This document shows, piece by piece, positions 23,997 to 36,284 of a stretch of DNA of 64,000 nucleotides (the stretch's first letter is position 1; the number at the start of each line of letters is the position of its first letter). The DNA comes from Sequoia sempervirens. Its lineage: Eukaryota > Streptophyta > Pinopsida > Cupressales > Cupressaceae. Both the position numbers and the translations under genes were made by a program. The notes beneath the pieces were generated by a model that was not told where the DNA came from, ran no database searches, and saw nothing but the letters and a program-made list of their open reading frames with translations. The stretch is taken from NCBI GenBank assembly GCA_007258455.2, contig VDFB02193867.1, positions 563,969,291 through 564,033,290 of the forward strand. Direction: 5' to 3'.

Positions 23997-25585
23997 CTTC
24001 GACAACGTCACGATCATCGCCCTCAGCATTATTTCATCAACCGTAGGTGGATCCCACATCTTCCCACATAACGTGTTCGAGGTAGGCCATCCGTTCACCC
24101 TCCCGAGAATTACTTTTGTGATTTCTAAGCGTTTAAATGAAATAACAATCATTAGTAGGGCATAAGGTAGTAAAACATAAGATTGCGCACATAGCCCACG
24201 TGTTAAAACTTGAGAAATCCTTCTATAATGCCCTCCTCACCAATCCGGGACTTTTCATCGTGGTGGCTATTCTTCGCACAGGGAGATTGTCTCCTTTGGG
24301 CCCGGGGCTTGTCTTGGACTTTTAAACCTTGAACACCTGCCGGCGACAATTTCTTCCCTCAGGCCCGGGCCATTAGACTTCCCCGTCCGAAAGTCACTCA
24401 TGCTACCACCGCGCCAAAATAGCAATCTATCCCTGGCTTCCCGTCCACCGGAGCCTAACCGTCTCCTCGCCACAGTTTTTTTAAAAGATCAGACCAACAC
24501 CCTTCGTATTCTCAGGCCCCAGACCCCATAGTTCCACTTCTGGGGTTCCGCCCGCACTTCACCGTCGCCTAACAGTGAACCTCTAACAGCATCCCGCCCT
24601 CCGAACCTCGGCCTCCCATTACCCACTGAAATGCATCTTGAGCCACGCACAGCATCCTTATTGACTTCGGGCTCCGGGCGCTGGGTCTCCATGCCTCTTT
24701 GTCCGCCTTCCTCATGGCTAACTTTCTCTGCCCCTCTGGGTTTCAGGTTCTGGCCAACCGTCTGTTGTCGGGTTGACTTCGCACTTTGACTTACCCCTTT
24801 TGCTGATCCCCTTTTCGGATGTCCGTCTAACTGTCGGACCCCAAACCACCGTTCACCATGGGATCTCACTGAAACTATAAATGCCTTTGTTCATACTGGG
24901 CCCCATAGCATGGGACTCCTGTCCTCGCCTGCCATTGCAAATGAGAAAATCGTGCCCGGTGTCCCGATCTCCGGGCTCTGCCCTGCCGATTTTCGCAGAT
25001 CTCAACGAAAACATATGCCGCCAGGCTCTTACTACCAGACTTCCCCCCTAGACTTCCATCCGATGTTTTCCGTCCCAAACGGCGAAGTTCGGATGCCTTC
25101 CCGGTGTCGCCGACCAAAGCCCTTAGAAATGAAATGATATACTGTCGGCCGCCCTTTGGCCCTCCGGCCCCTTGGCCCTAGAGTTTCGTATCCAAATTTT
25201 CGTTTGTTGTCTGCCATTCAAAACTACTCTCTCTCGATAGCTCTCTGGCCTGGGACTTCTGAGTTCTCTTAAACCGATCCAAACGAGACCAAATCTGGAA
25301 TCTAACTTCGACCCACATGCTGAATTTCGGTCCTCTTCATTCCCAACCTCTTGAAATACTAAAATTTGACCGAAGGGAGTCTTTGAGAGCCTTCTGCCAT
25401 ATTTTCCCTTCCAAACAACATTCCTGCTAGGGAAGTTTGGCCCTCCGGGCCTGAATTGTCCAAATGCCCTTAATCGAAAGATCAATAACATCTAGAGATG
25501 AAGGTTCATGATATGCTTGATTGATTATTTGAAATAAATACTGTTTTCAAGGTGTTGACTAACACAAATTCTTCTGTGATATATT

Positions 25586-28143
25586 GTGCTGACTTTTCCC
25601 TTGCTTGTAGAATATATGGAACCGGGTGTAAGACCTTCAAGGGCATTTGCCAAAAAAGACAAGGGTAAGAAGTCAGGAAGGACCCCTCAAGGGAAAGAAG
25701 ACCAAGACCAGATAAAGTACCAATTCCAGGGTGAGTCGCTCCACTCAAAAGTCACAACAGATTGGAAGGAGATCACAGACACTCACATTGGCCAGGTGGA
25801 TATTGATGAATTCACGTAAAGAGTCAGGGTCAACCCAACAACAAAGAATGCAAGATTGATAAGGCAGAGTGGAATAGCTAAGGCTGTTGGATTCCCTCCA
25901 TCTCTTGTGGCCCCTAAATTGGTCATGGCTTATTGGGAAGCATATCAAACCGACACAAGGTCAATTGTTGATAAAGAGGTCAATATTATTGCTCATATGT
26001 CGCCAGAGGGGATCACCAAGACCTTCCATATTCCCACATTCTAACAGATGGAGGTCCCCACCTTAGAAGAATGCCAAGCGACATGGGATGATAATCTAGG
26101 TGGCTTTAAGAAGTCAATAAATCTACATTGGCTTACGGAAAGACGGGGCAGCACTGTAAAAATTCCTCAGGAACTCTTCTGCAGTGATTTCCACGAGGAT
26201 TACCACGACTTGGTAACCCTGTTGAATAGGGTTATGGGCCTTTCTACGGCTGCCTACTTTCAGGAATGGATGGCATACTTTATTGAGCAGATCTTGCATG
26301 GAAACGAGGACGTCACAACAAAGGTTTCATTCTACTAGGGAGGAATCATAAGCAGCTGCTTCCATGAGCAATTTGTCAACATAAAGAAGAGCTCCAAATT
26401 CTATATGACGTCCTACCTTGTCTATTCCTTGGTGGATTAGAGGCAGTATAACGGGTTGTTTATGGCATCCGATCAGGGGCAGAAGCGAGGACTCAAAGCC
26501 TTTGATAAATATCTGTAGCTCCAGTACCGGAACTTCAAAAAGGATTACTGCAGGGTAAATGATGCCTTCATTGGCCACATTATTAGGTTGATTTCCAGAG
26601 ACTTCAAGAGGAGAGTCTCCCACAGTGCCAGAGTGCTTTTGAAGCAGTATGCCTTTCTCTACATCCAATATTCGAAGTTCACGTGCATCCGTGCCTAAGG
26701 CTTTATTGAAAGGCCAAATAGATTGCCCCGATATCCCAATGGTCGAATCATCCTCCTAGAGCTTTCTCGGCAACTCTAGCACTTACAGGCAATCTTCAAC
26801 AATAAACATGTAACAGGGATTTCCTATCCTATGACCCTTGTCCAGGGCATGTACCGATTATAGACTTCCCAGTGTGCTAGTAACTCCGAGAAAGAGCTAA
26901 AGGATTACCATTTTTACCTACACATTGCTCACCCAGAGATGGACCCGCATGGCCACGTCAGGAGAGCACTAGGGCCAGCATATGCCCATCTCTATCACAT
27001 TGAAGATTTTTGGGCTGACTGCCAGGATGAAAAAGAAGTGTGCACGAGACACTACATGCGAATGACTGTACAGTTCCTAAGGAGGGTGTAGCCATTCCCC
27101 ATACCGGACCAGGTCGAGGAGGATGAGTCTAATATCATTCATCCAAGGTACCCTGCAGTCGCCAATCTACCAATACCATCAATTCACTGGGATGAGCAGG
27201 AGGTCGATGACCTGGACACCATAACCTAGCCAATCTTAACTCGTACCAAAGAGTGGATCGACAAGTAGGTGGCTCATTTAAAGCGACAAGGAGTGATCTT
27301 GACTTATGAAGGGTTCAAAAGCAAGCCGAGTGCCATAGAGGATGTTGCTACCACCACATCAATGGTGGGACTTCCAGGTCTCCTCTGGTCACCAAGTCCA
27401 GGAAAAGAAAAGGAATAGAAACTGAGCAATCTCTAGACGCCAAGGCATATACAAAGAAAGAAACGGGAGGTTCACCTCCCAAAAGGCTCAAACAGGCAAG
27501 GAGTACTATGGAACAAATTTCAAACTAAGAGAAAGAAGCAGAGGGTATGGGTCAATTGTAGCCTCCCTTGGCTCTCCTTGCCCCTCCTGTTGCACCACCC
27601 ACCTCCTTGGCTATGGTCACTGCATCCCCACCGGTAGTGCACATTTCTGTCCATCTTGCCTCTTCGCCTCTGGCCGAGTCTGTGATAATTATTGACTCCT
27701 CTTCCGCCATGAATTCTCCCCCTTCCTTTGCTATGTCACCAATCACATCACTCCCTCAGGCTACAATAGTTGTACCTGCTCCCACTACCAGTATGCCCGA
27801 GGCTCTTACAAGACACATGCAAAACCTCCCCCCGGAGCTCTCTCAGATCTTAATGGATCCGACTCTCCAAGTAGCCCTTGTGCAAGTCCTTGCAACTACT
27901 CAACCTTCATAACCAGCATCAGGGTCACCAACTATGGAGGCCACAATGCTAATCTCAAAGGAGTTCGAGGAACGAGAGCGAGAGGCCTTGAAGCCTGTTG
28001 AGGAGGAGGCTGATGAGTACCATGAGCACCCAGAGTACGAACACCAAACCATTGATAGGGTGGTTTACGAGGAGGAGGAGATGGGCTCTTCCGAGAGTGG
28101 GGATGAGGAAGATGGCTCGAGTGCCAAGGAAATCATTCAAACC
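25586..28143 (+). pseudogene. ORF1 in R2, C-terminally deleted
   Basis: Same protein as the R1 ORF1, starting at 'MEPG' near 25616. It is readable through the globular N-terminal region, the linker (frame slips near 27375) and the acidic segment, which ends at 28143 where the R2 deletion begins. Several R1 stops are CAG here (for example 26261, matching TAG at 10750) and the reverse also occurs. About 500 C-terminal codons are missing. Confidence 0.6.
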
Positions 28144-28681
28144 TAAGGATAAAATATCGGCAGGCCTTAGAAGATAGCACAATTTCCATGATACTGTGAA
28201 ATCCCTGGTTAAGTGGGATATTGTTTTGAGAAGTTGTCCGTTGCAGGAACTCCATTGTCACTATTAACAGTTAGTTGCAGACTTAGGAACTTTCCCTCTT
28301 CCTTGCCTTCTTTTCTTTCTTTTTTAACTGACCTATGCTAAGGTTCATTGCACATTGTAAAGCCAAATCCAACAACAAAATGGAGTCCAAGACTGCATTT
28401 TGAACCCACAGCCAATGCATAACAACTTTCCATCCTAAGAACTCCATTTCAAGATCCAACTTCCATGCTTTGTATCCATGCTTTGCATTTCCTGTGTAAG
28501 ACCGCCTTATGATTCCAACAAATCACATCAAACAACTGAGATATTCCAAGCACTGTCAAGACCTGACATTAGAGACATTGGGATAGTGTTCTGCAATCTA
28601 ATTGTGGAAGATTGTCTTTCAAGAGAGGTAGTGCACCTATGCACTGCCTGTGTTGAAAAGGGCATAAAAACACCATCAACA

Positions 28682-30715
28682 AGTTTATTTAGGTTAGGGT
28701 TAGGATTTAGTTTAGTGTTAACATTAGTATTAGGGTTAGGGTTAAGGTTAGATTAGGATTATGGTTAGGGTTAGGGTTTAATTAGGTCAGGTTTAAGAGT
28801 AGGGTTAGGGTTAGGATTGGGATTAGGGTTAGGGTTAGGATTAGGGTTAGGGTTTAATTAGGTTAGGGTTATGGTTAGGATTGTGATTAGGGTTAGGGTT
28901 AGGGTTAGGGTTAGGGTAACTTAGTTAGGCTAGAGTTAGGTTAGAGTTACAATTAGAGTTAGAGTTAGGGTTAGGGTTAAATAAAAATATTAGTATACAA
29001 TAATATTTTAGTATATGTTAGTATACTTTTAGGATTAGGGTTGGGTTATGATTGATTTGCAAACATTTATTAAATAATTTTGTTAAAATTTAAATATAAA
29101 TCTTAAATTTTAATTTAAGATTTATGATTACAGTTAGGGTTAGGATTAGGGTTAGGGTTTATTAGGTTAGGATTAGGATCAGGATTAGGATTAGGGTTAG
29201 GGTTAGGATTATGATTACACTTAGGATTAGGGTTAGGGTTAGGATTAGGGTTAGAGTTAGGGCTAAGATTAGGTTTAGGGTTAGGATTATGGTTAGGGTT
29301 AGAGTTAGGATTAGGATTAGGGTTAGGGTTAGGGTTAGGATTTGGGTTAGGATTGGGGTTGGTGCTAGGGTTAGGGTTAGGGTTTAATTAGGGTTTGGAT
29401 TATTATTTATTTTTAGGATTAGGGTTAGGTTTATTAATTTTTGTTTAGGGTTAGGTTTAGGGTTAGTGTTATGGTTAGGATTAGGGTTAGGGTTAAGGTT
29501 AGAATTAGGATTATGGTTAGCATTAGGGTTTAATTAGGTTAGGTATAAGAGTAGGGTTAGGGTTAGGATTAGGGTTAGGATTAGGATTAGGGTTAGGGTT
29601 TAATTAGGTTAGGGTTAGGGTTAGGTCTTATTAATTGTATTTAGGGTTAGGGTTAGTATAAGGGTTAGGGTTGGAATTAGGTTTAGGGTTTAATTAGGTT
29701 AGGATTAGGATTAGGATTAGGATTAGGGTTAGAGTTAGGATTATGATTACAATTAGCCTTAGGATTAGGGTTAGGGTTAGGATTCTTGCTAGGTTTAGAG
29801 TTAGGATTAGGATTAGGGTCGGGATTAAGATTAGGGTTAGGATTGGGGTTAGTGTTAAGGTTAGGGTTAGGGTTTAATTAGGGTTTGGATTATGATTTAT
29901 TTTTACGATTAGGGTTAGGTTTATTAATTTTTGTTTAGGGTTAGGTTTAGGTTTAGGGTTATGGTTAGGATTTGGGTTAGGGATAAGGTTAGAATTAGGA
30001 TTAGGGTTAGGGTTAGGGTTTAATTAGGTTAGGTTTAAGAGTAATGTTAGGGTTAGGATTATGGTTAGGATTTGGATTAGGGTTAGGATTAGGGTTAGGG
30101 TTAGGATTTAATTAGGTTAGGGTTAGGTTTAGGTTTTATTAATTTTATTTAGGGTTAGGGTTAGGATAAGGGTTAGGGTTGGGATTAGGGTTAGGGTTTA
30201 ATTAGGTTAGGATTAGGATCAAGATTAGGGTTAGGGTTAGGATTACCATTAGGCTTAGGAATAGGGTTAGGGTTAGGATTAGGGTTAGGTTTAGAGTTAG
30301 GATTAGGACTATGGTTAGGGTTACAATTGGGGTTAGGATTGGGGTTAGTGTTAGGGTTAGAGTTAGGGTTTAATTAGGGTTTGGATTATAATTTATTTTT
30401 AGGATTAGGGTTAGGTTTATTAATTTTTGTTTAGGGTTAAGTTTAGGGTTACGATTACAATTAGGATTAGGGTTAGGGTTTAATTAGGTTAGGTTTAAGA
30501 GTAGGGTTAGGGTTAGGATTAGGGTTAGGGTTGGGATTAAGGTTAGGATTAGGATTAAGGTTAGGATTTAATTAGGTTAGGGTTAGGGTTACTAGGGTTA
30601 GGGTTAGGGTTAGGGTTAGGCTAGGGTTAGGGTTAGGGTTAGGGTTAGGGTTAACAAGGTTTAATTAGGTTAAAGTTAGGTTAGAGTTAGGGTTAGATTT
30701 TGAGTTAGGGTTAGG
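28682..30715 (+). repeat. Degenerate TTAGGG-like array with ~490-bp higher-order repeat
   Basis: About 2 kb of variant hexamers (ttaggg, ttagga, ttaggt) with spacers. The marker 'gggtttggat' recurs at 29391, 29881 and 30377 (steps of 490 and 496). 'gttta/taagagt' recurs near 28791, 29543, 30033 and 30493. The dominant unit is six bases, not the usual plant heptamer TTTAGGG. Interruptions and the internal position argue for an interstitial or satellite array, not a working telomere. Confidence 0.85.
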
Positions 30716-30860
30716 TTTAAATAATAATATTATTATATAATAATATTTTAGTATATGTTAGTATACTTTTAGGATTATGGCTAGGTTAAGAATTATTTGC
30801 AAACATTTGTTAAATATTTTTGCTAAAATTTAAATATAAATCTTAAATTTTAACTTATAT
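28976..30860 (+). repeat. 145-bp AT-rich block at both ends of the array core
   Basis: The block at 28976-29120 (around 'gtatatgttagtatactttt') recurs at 30716-30860, 1,740 bp downstream, with point differences. It continues on both sides with 'aaatttaaatataaatcttaa'. A larger unit that includes the telomere-like repeats was therefore duplicated. Confidence 0.7.
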
Positions 30861-31159
30861 AAATTTGTGGCACATTTAATATTTCATATAGATTTTGCAC
30901 ACATCCACTTTAAAAATATATTTAATACCACACATTTTAAAAAACTACATACATTACAGATAATGAGTAGCACAAAATGTGTTATCAAAAGAAAATAAAA
31001 TGGAAATGGAATTGTTATATGTTGTCACACATCCTCTTCAATTTTTTTAAATTTTTTTTTTTATATTATGATATAAGTTAAACAAAATTAATAAACCTTT
31101 CATGCAATGTGTACAAAGTTTGTAAATATAAGAAGTATTTAAGGTCAAATAAGAAGTGA
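30861..31159. other. AT-rich spacer
   Basis: Non-coding DNA between the array and a minus-strand ORF. I see no motif. Confidence 0.4.
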
Positions 31160-31528
31160 TTATACTAATAACATCTCATTGTAATGGTGTAAATATATTA
31201 CAAATTCTTCAACAATGAGATCAATATTACAACCTTTATTTTCATAGTGATCTTCATATACTTCTTTGAGCATATTTGGAAATGCAGCTACTATAGTATA
31301 TGCCTCATGAAATTTTTTTGCAATAGCTTCCATTTTCATTATTTCTAGTTCCTCGACATCACCATCGATCATTAAGCTTGTATTTTCAATTTCTTTGACA
31401 ATCTTATTGCAACACTCTAAAACTGTTCTTGCACATTTATCGATAAGGGTTTCAACAAAATCATTTGACCTTATAGAGATAGTTGGGCTTTCAACTATGA
31501 TTTCTAATTCATTCTATGATTCTTCCAT
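31160..31528 (-). pseudogene. Small ORF of unknown function (~122 codons)
   Basis: Read on minus from the ATG at 31528, with one early TAG (codon 5) and otherwise open to 31160. The protein is acidic and probably helical ('EVYEDHYENKGCNIDLIVEE'). No family recognised. It lies 350 bp downstream of the Arg-rich ORF on the same strand and could belong to the same decayed gene, but no splice sites were convincing. Confidence 0.3.
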
Positions 31529-31876
31529 TTTCAATTAGATTATTCAATAAAAATAAAAGAACAATAAAATTAAGGTTAGCATTTAAGAATGATAAGAACA
31601 AAAGTATCCATAATTTTTCATAAAATAAAAATTAAAAATTAAAAAATTTAGTAACAAATAGTGCATAAAATAAATGATGAAAAAACATTATATATATTTG
31701 AAATAGCACCAAAAAATCTAATTTCATAATCTTGACAAAATTAAACTTTATATTTGATTGAATTTAGGCATAAATACTATGTTTAAAGATTGATTTTGCG
31801 AAAAAATGTCAAATAAAAGATTTAAAAATATTTCCACATAACACATGTTTGGTATTTTTAAGCCATCTAATCGATG

Positions 31877-32383
31877 TCAGAATTGCATTTGAAAACTTTG
31901 AAAATTAGCATGAAGCATTCCATTTGGGTTTTGTATGTTTTGTACATTGTCTTCTACACCTAAATTGATAGCAATTTGACTTCCATGTTGAGGTGTTTCT
32001 AATACATGATCTATTGACCTTGAAGCTTCATTTTCAACATTCAATTGAATGTCTACATCAGATGTATTGTTGTACCTCTCACTTGATTGAGGATCACATT
32101 GTTGTCTTTCTTCTCCTTCAGAATTAGAGGTTCCTTCAGAAGTTCGTTGATGAGTATTTCTAATCAAATTTTCCTCCTCATTTTGAAATTCTAATTCTTG
32201 TACTACTACTTCTGCTCATCGTCTAGCATATCTTTTTCTTTCAGCTTCATTATGTCTTCTTCTTTGTTCTTCTATTTGAACATCTGTCATTTGTTCTCGT
32301 TTCCTTCTTCAATATTCTCTTTGATACTCTCTCTGATGTTGCCTCCTTTGCTCACCCGATTCAAACATTCTCAATTGAACCAT
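31877..32383 (-). pseudogene. Arg/Glu-rich ORF, possible Helitron-type N-terminus
   Basis: Read on minus from 32383. The first 70 codons are Arg/Gln/Glu-rich ('GEQRRQHQREYQREY', 'EEQRRRHNEAERKRYARR') with two TGA stops where Arg is likely. A Ser/Asn/Gln-rich tail then runs to 31877. Similar basic repeats open the replicase ORF of many plant Helitrons, and a Helitron gene is present at the right edge of this window. No REP or helicase motif follows here, so this is weak. Confidence 0.3.
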
Positions 32384-33485
32384 ATCTATTAAATATTTTT
32401 TTATAATTAATTATGTATTTTTTTAATCTTATAGTAAGAAAAATGATTAAACTTTCAAAATTCTACTAAAATAAAGAACGTTCTTTTTTAATTTGTAGTA
32501 ATTGTACTTTTCATTAAAGAATAATGTAATAAGAAAATTGGATGAAATCAAAAGTAGTATCTAAAACATAAATAAAATTACAATTTCCTATAATTAATTG
32601 TTGAATGTCAAAGCACTCTAAAAAAATATGATTGTGTACATTTTTTTGAAATAGACAAATTTTACAGAGTTATGTGACATATCTTGTTGACGAAAATGCT
32701 GCTTGGGACTTGTTATAGATTTTTTTTTCTTTTGCAGGGTTGATGACAGGAAAGATCAACTATCAAATTTGGGCCTTATATAGTATTCCCTATATATGAA
32801 GTTAGTATGAACAAGTTTGTGGTCGTGGTGGATATTCCTTGTGGATTCCAAGTTGTCTGAACTATGTACACTATATGTGACTTGGATTTTTCCCCTTAAA
32901 GTTTTTGTGAGTCTATTTGAATATTTTATATAAATATTTTTAAAAAAAAAAATTACTCGACTTTTACTAAATTGGAGTGGATGGGAAATTTAATGTAGAA
33001 TCATGTTTTGTAGTTTTATGTAGAATATTTTGAGAGAGCTATTGTTATGTAGTAAGGAGACGTGTTCTACAAGAGAAACATGTAAACATATTAGAATACA
33101 ATAGGCAAAGGCCGTATAATGATATATGTATTTTTGTCACTCCTTTTTAGTGCACCAAAACTAATTAGAAACTGGACCAATCCTAATAAACAACTAAGAC
33201 TAAAAATTTCATAGCAAATTTCAGATATATTTTTTTTATTTTTATTTTTTTATTTTAAATATATTGATTTAGAATATTTAAAAAGAACAATTATTTTACA
33301 TTCTTTTTTATAATTTTATAAATTTATGAACTTATAAATGTTAGAATCTTAGAAATTTACAAATTTATAAGTTTATAAATTTATAAACTTAAAAGTTATA
33401 AATTTAGAAGTTTCTTCATTATAATATTTTAATATTATCTATATTAAATTTAAAAGTGCCTATTGCAATTTTATGTAGAAATTTA
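32384..33485. other. AT-rich region without a gene
   Basis: No coding motif. From about 33290 the 'ttataaatttataag' minisatellite-like sequence begins. Confidence 0.4.
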
Positions 33486-34442
33486 ATATAGATGATAATG
33501 GCATTGTGCCTTGGCATTCTATGGTTTTGTTCCACAACAGTTTTCATATTTTTTTTATTTTAAGAATTTTAGCTTCCTGAGTCTTATACTTGTCCTCAAT
33601 GTCATAATGTCCCATTCTAGTATTGTTCTTATTCCGTTTTCCTTCCTCATTACTCGCAGACAGCTTCAATTCTAGTTCCTCCAACTTAGAAACTTATATA
33701 AGTATTTAGAAACTTATAAATTTATAAACTTATATATGTTAATCTATATTTATGTTAAAGTTATATATATATATTTATAAAAAAATAAAATTATTATTTT
33801 TATTTTAAATATATTGATTTAGAATTTTTAAAAAGAACAATTATTTTACATTCTTTTTTATAATTTTATAAATTTATGAACTTATAAATGTTACAATCTT
33901 CGAAATTTATAAATTTATAAGTTTATAAATATTATAAGTTTATAAGTTTATAAATTTATAAACTTAAAAGTTATACATTTATAAGTTTCTTCATTCTAAT
34001 ATTTTAGTATTATCTATATTAAATTTCTACATAAAATTGCAATAGGCACTTTTAGTATCTATTCATATTTTTATGTTGTTTTCTTTAAGTATTTTTTAAT
34101 AAAGAGTAATTATTTATAAAGATAATTTAACATAAAACAAATATGTTAAATTTGTATATAGTTTTATAAATTTAACATATATTCAAAACAAAGATATCCC
34201 TTGTTGTTTTTTAATTGATAAAGAAGATAGATACTTATATAAGTTTTTGAAAGAGGAAAAAAAGGGTTTTACAAGGACCCGAAACTACAAAGTTTACAAA
34301 CAAAAGAAAATATCATCAAAGACCCTATAAACAAAGAGGCTATATAGAGGACAACAAAATGACAAAGCCACAACCACCAAAAAAGGCTAGCAAGGGCCAT
34401 AGAAAATGCCCACAAAGACCAGACAAAACACCAACAATGACT

Positions 34443-34870
34443 AAAATTGGGACTTTAAAGTTTCCACTGTCTTAACTTCCATGTCGTTCATTTCTTAAAC
34501 CCCCCTCTATAAGATGTGGACCATCTAGGTAGTAGGACACACTATCCTCTTTAGGTTGGCACAGGTCCTCTTTGCAATTCCTTGGTTCTCATTCTTGTGT
34601 TTTTCCTTGTCCTCTTCCAAATCAACAACCAACAAGCCCTGTTGTGACTTTTCCAACTTTTCAGACATTGCATTGATGATAATGGCATTGTGCCTTGCCA
34701 TTCTATGATTTTGTTCCACAACAATTTTCATATTGTTTTTTATTTTAAAATTTTTAGCTTACAAAGTCTTATACTTGTCCTCAATGTCATAATGTCCCAT
34801 TCCAGTATTGTTCTTATTCTATTTTCCTTCCTCATTACTTAGAGCAGACAACTTCAATTCTAGTTCCTCC
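34443..34870 (-). pseudogene. Coiled-coil ORF fragment (copy 2)
   Basis: Homologous to the fragment at 35854-36284. Its open part is 34525-34731 ('MKIVVEQNHRMARHNAIII' and 'VDLEEDKEKHKNENQ'). Upstream codons are disrupted by point changes and small indels. Confidence 0.4.
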
Positions 34871-35853
34871 AACTTAGAAACTTATATAAGTTTTTAGAAA
34901 CTTATAAATTTATAAACTTATATATGTTAATCTATATTTATGTTAAAGTTATATATATATATATATTTATAGACTTAGATATCTTAAGATATTTATATAT
35001 ATATTTTTTAATTTATAAATTTTAGAAAAAAAATTCATGTCTAATAAAGTAAATTTATAAGGTGAATGATAAATTTTATAAGTTTATATATTTATCAACT
35101 TATAAATCTTAAATTTAATATATAAGATGAACTTATAAATTTATTGAATAATTGTTTCTTCAATTGAAGTTTTGATATTAAATTAAAGATTAATGTTATA
35201 AGTTTATAAATTTTAAATTTTAGAAACTTATATATATGTTAAGATATATATATATTTTTTAGAATTTATAAAAAAAATAAATTATTTTTTTAATTTTAAA
35301 TATATTGATTTAGAATTTTTAAAAAGAACAATTATTTTACATTCCTTTTTATAATTTTATAAATTATAAATTTATAAACTTATAAATGTTAGAATCTTAG
35401 AATTTAATAAATTTATAAGTTTATAAATATTATAAGTTTATAAGTTTATAAATTTATAAACATAAAAGTTATAAATTTATAAGTTTCTTCATTCCAATAT
35501 TTTAGTATTATCGATATTAAATTTCTACATAAAATTTCAATAGGAACTTTTAGTATCTATTCATATTTTTATGTTGTTTTCTTTAAGTATTTTTTAATAA
35601 AGAGTAATTATTTATAAAGATAAAACATAAAACAAATATGTTAAATTTGTATATATTTTTTATAAATTTAAGATATATTCAAAACAAAGATATCCCTTGT
35701 TGTTTTTTAATTGAAAAAGAAGATAGAAACTTATATAAGTTTTTGAAAGAGGAAAAAACAGGTTTTACAAGGACCCAAAACCACAAAGTTTACAAACAAA
35801 AGAAAAGATCATCAAAGGCCCTATAAACAGAGAGGCTAAACACCAACAATGAC

Positions 35854-36284
35854 TAAACTTGAGACTTTAAAGTTTCCACTGTCTCAACTTCCATGTCGTT
35901 CATTTCTTAAACCCCCCTCTTTAAGATGTGGACCATCTAGTTAGTAGAACACGCTATCCTCTTTAGGTTGACACGGGTCCTCTTCGAAATTCCTTGGTTC
36001 TCATTCTTGCTTTTTTCCTTGTCATCTTCCAGATCAACAACCAACAAGCCCTATTGTGACTTTTCCAACTTTTGAGACATTGCATTGATGATAATGGCAT
36101 TGTGCCTTGCCATTCTATGGTTTTGTTCCACAATAGTTTTCATATTGTTTTTTATTTTAACAATTTCAGCATCCAGAGTCTTATACTTGTCCTCAATGTC
36201 ATAATGTCCCATTCCAGTATTGTTCTTATTCCATTTTCCTTCCTCATTACTAGGAGCAGACAACTTCAATTCTAGTTCCTCCAA
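35854..36284 (-). pseudogene. Coiled-coil ORF fragment (copy 3)
   Basis: Minus-strand frame starting 'MEELELKLSAPSNEEGK', then 'DKYKTLDAEIVKIKNNM' and 'HNAIIINAMSQKLEKSQ', a likely coiled coil. The stop after 'EKSQ' is TAG where copy 2 has CAG. It remains readable to about 35854 with two more stops. Family unknown; an ORF1-like or structural fragment of a transposon is possible. Confidence 0.4.

Larger units (their letters stand above)
7631..28681 (+). mobile_element. 21-kb composite Ty3/gypsy element with very long direct repeats
   Basis: Two homologous blocks (7631-15298 and 23091-28681) flank a 7.8-kb middle with gag and pol on plus. The outer ends are TGTTG and CAACA, and the flanking five bases are ggttt (left) and agttt (right), a possible target duplication with one transition. 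A tRNA-Asn primer-binding site follows the left block directly. The simplest reading is one element with giant LTRs that contain a large ORF. Against it, no polypurine tract precedes 23091, and each block has LTR-like signals of its own (TATA plus tRNA-Lys site at 8441-8522, TATA at 14395). A tandem array of a shorter-LTR element, truncated at both sides, is the main alternative. Confidence 0.6.
23091..28681 (+). repeat. Long direct repeat R2 (3' copy)
   Basis: Starts TGTTG, ends CAACA. Collinear with R1 except for one internal deletion: after 'atcattcaaacct' at about 28143 it jumps to sequence matching 14763. Differences from R1 are mostly transitions, consistent with decay of methylated cytosines. 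It ends flush against the telomere-like array. Confidence 0.8.

Noticed and set aside
28682..30715. A functional telomere or a chromosome end
   Set aside because: Repeats are degenerate, interrupted by AT-rich spacers and higher-order units, and followed by 33 kb of other sequence. The unit is also not the usual plant heptamer.
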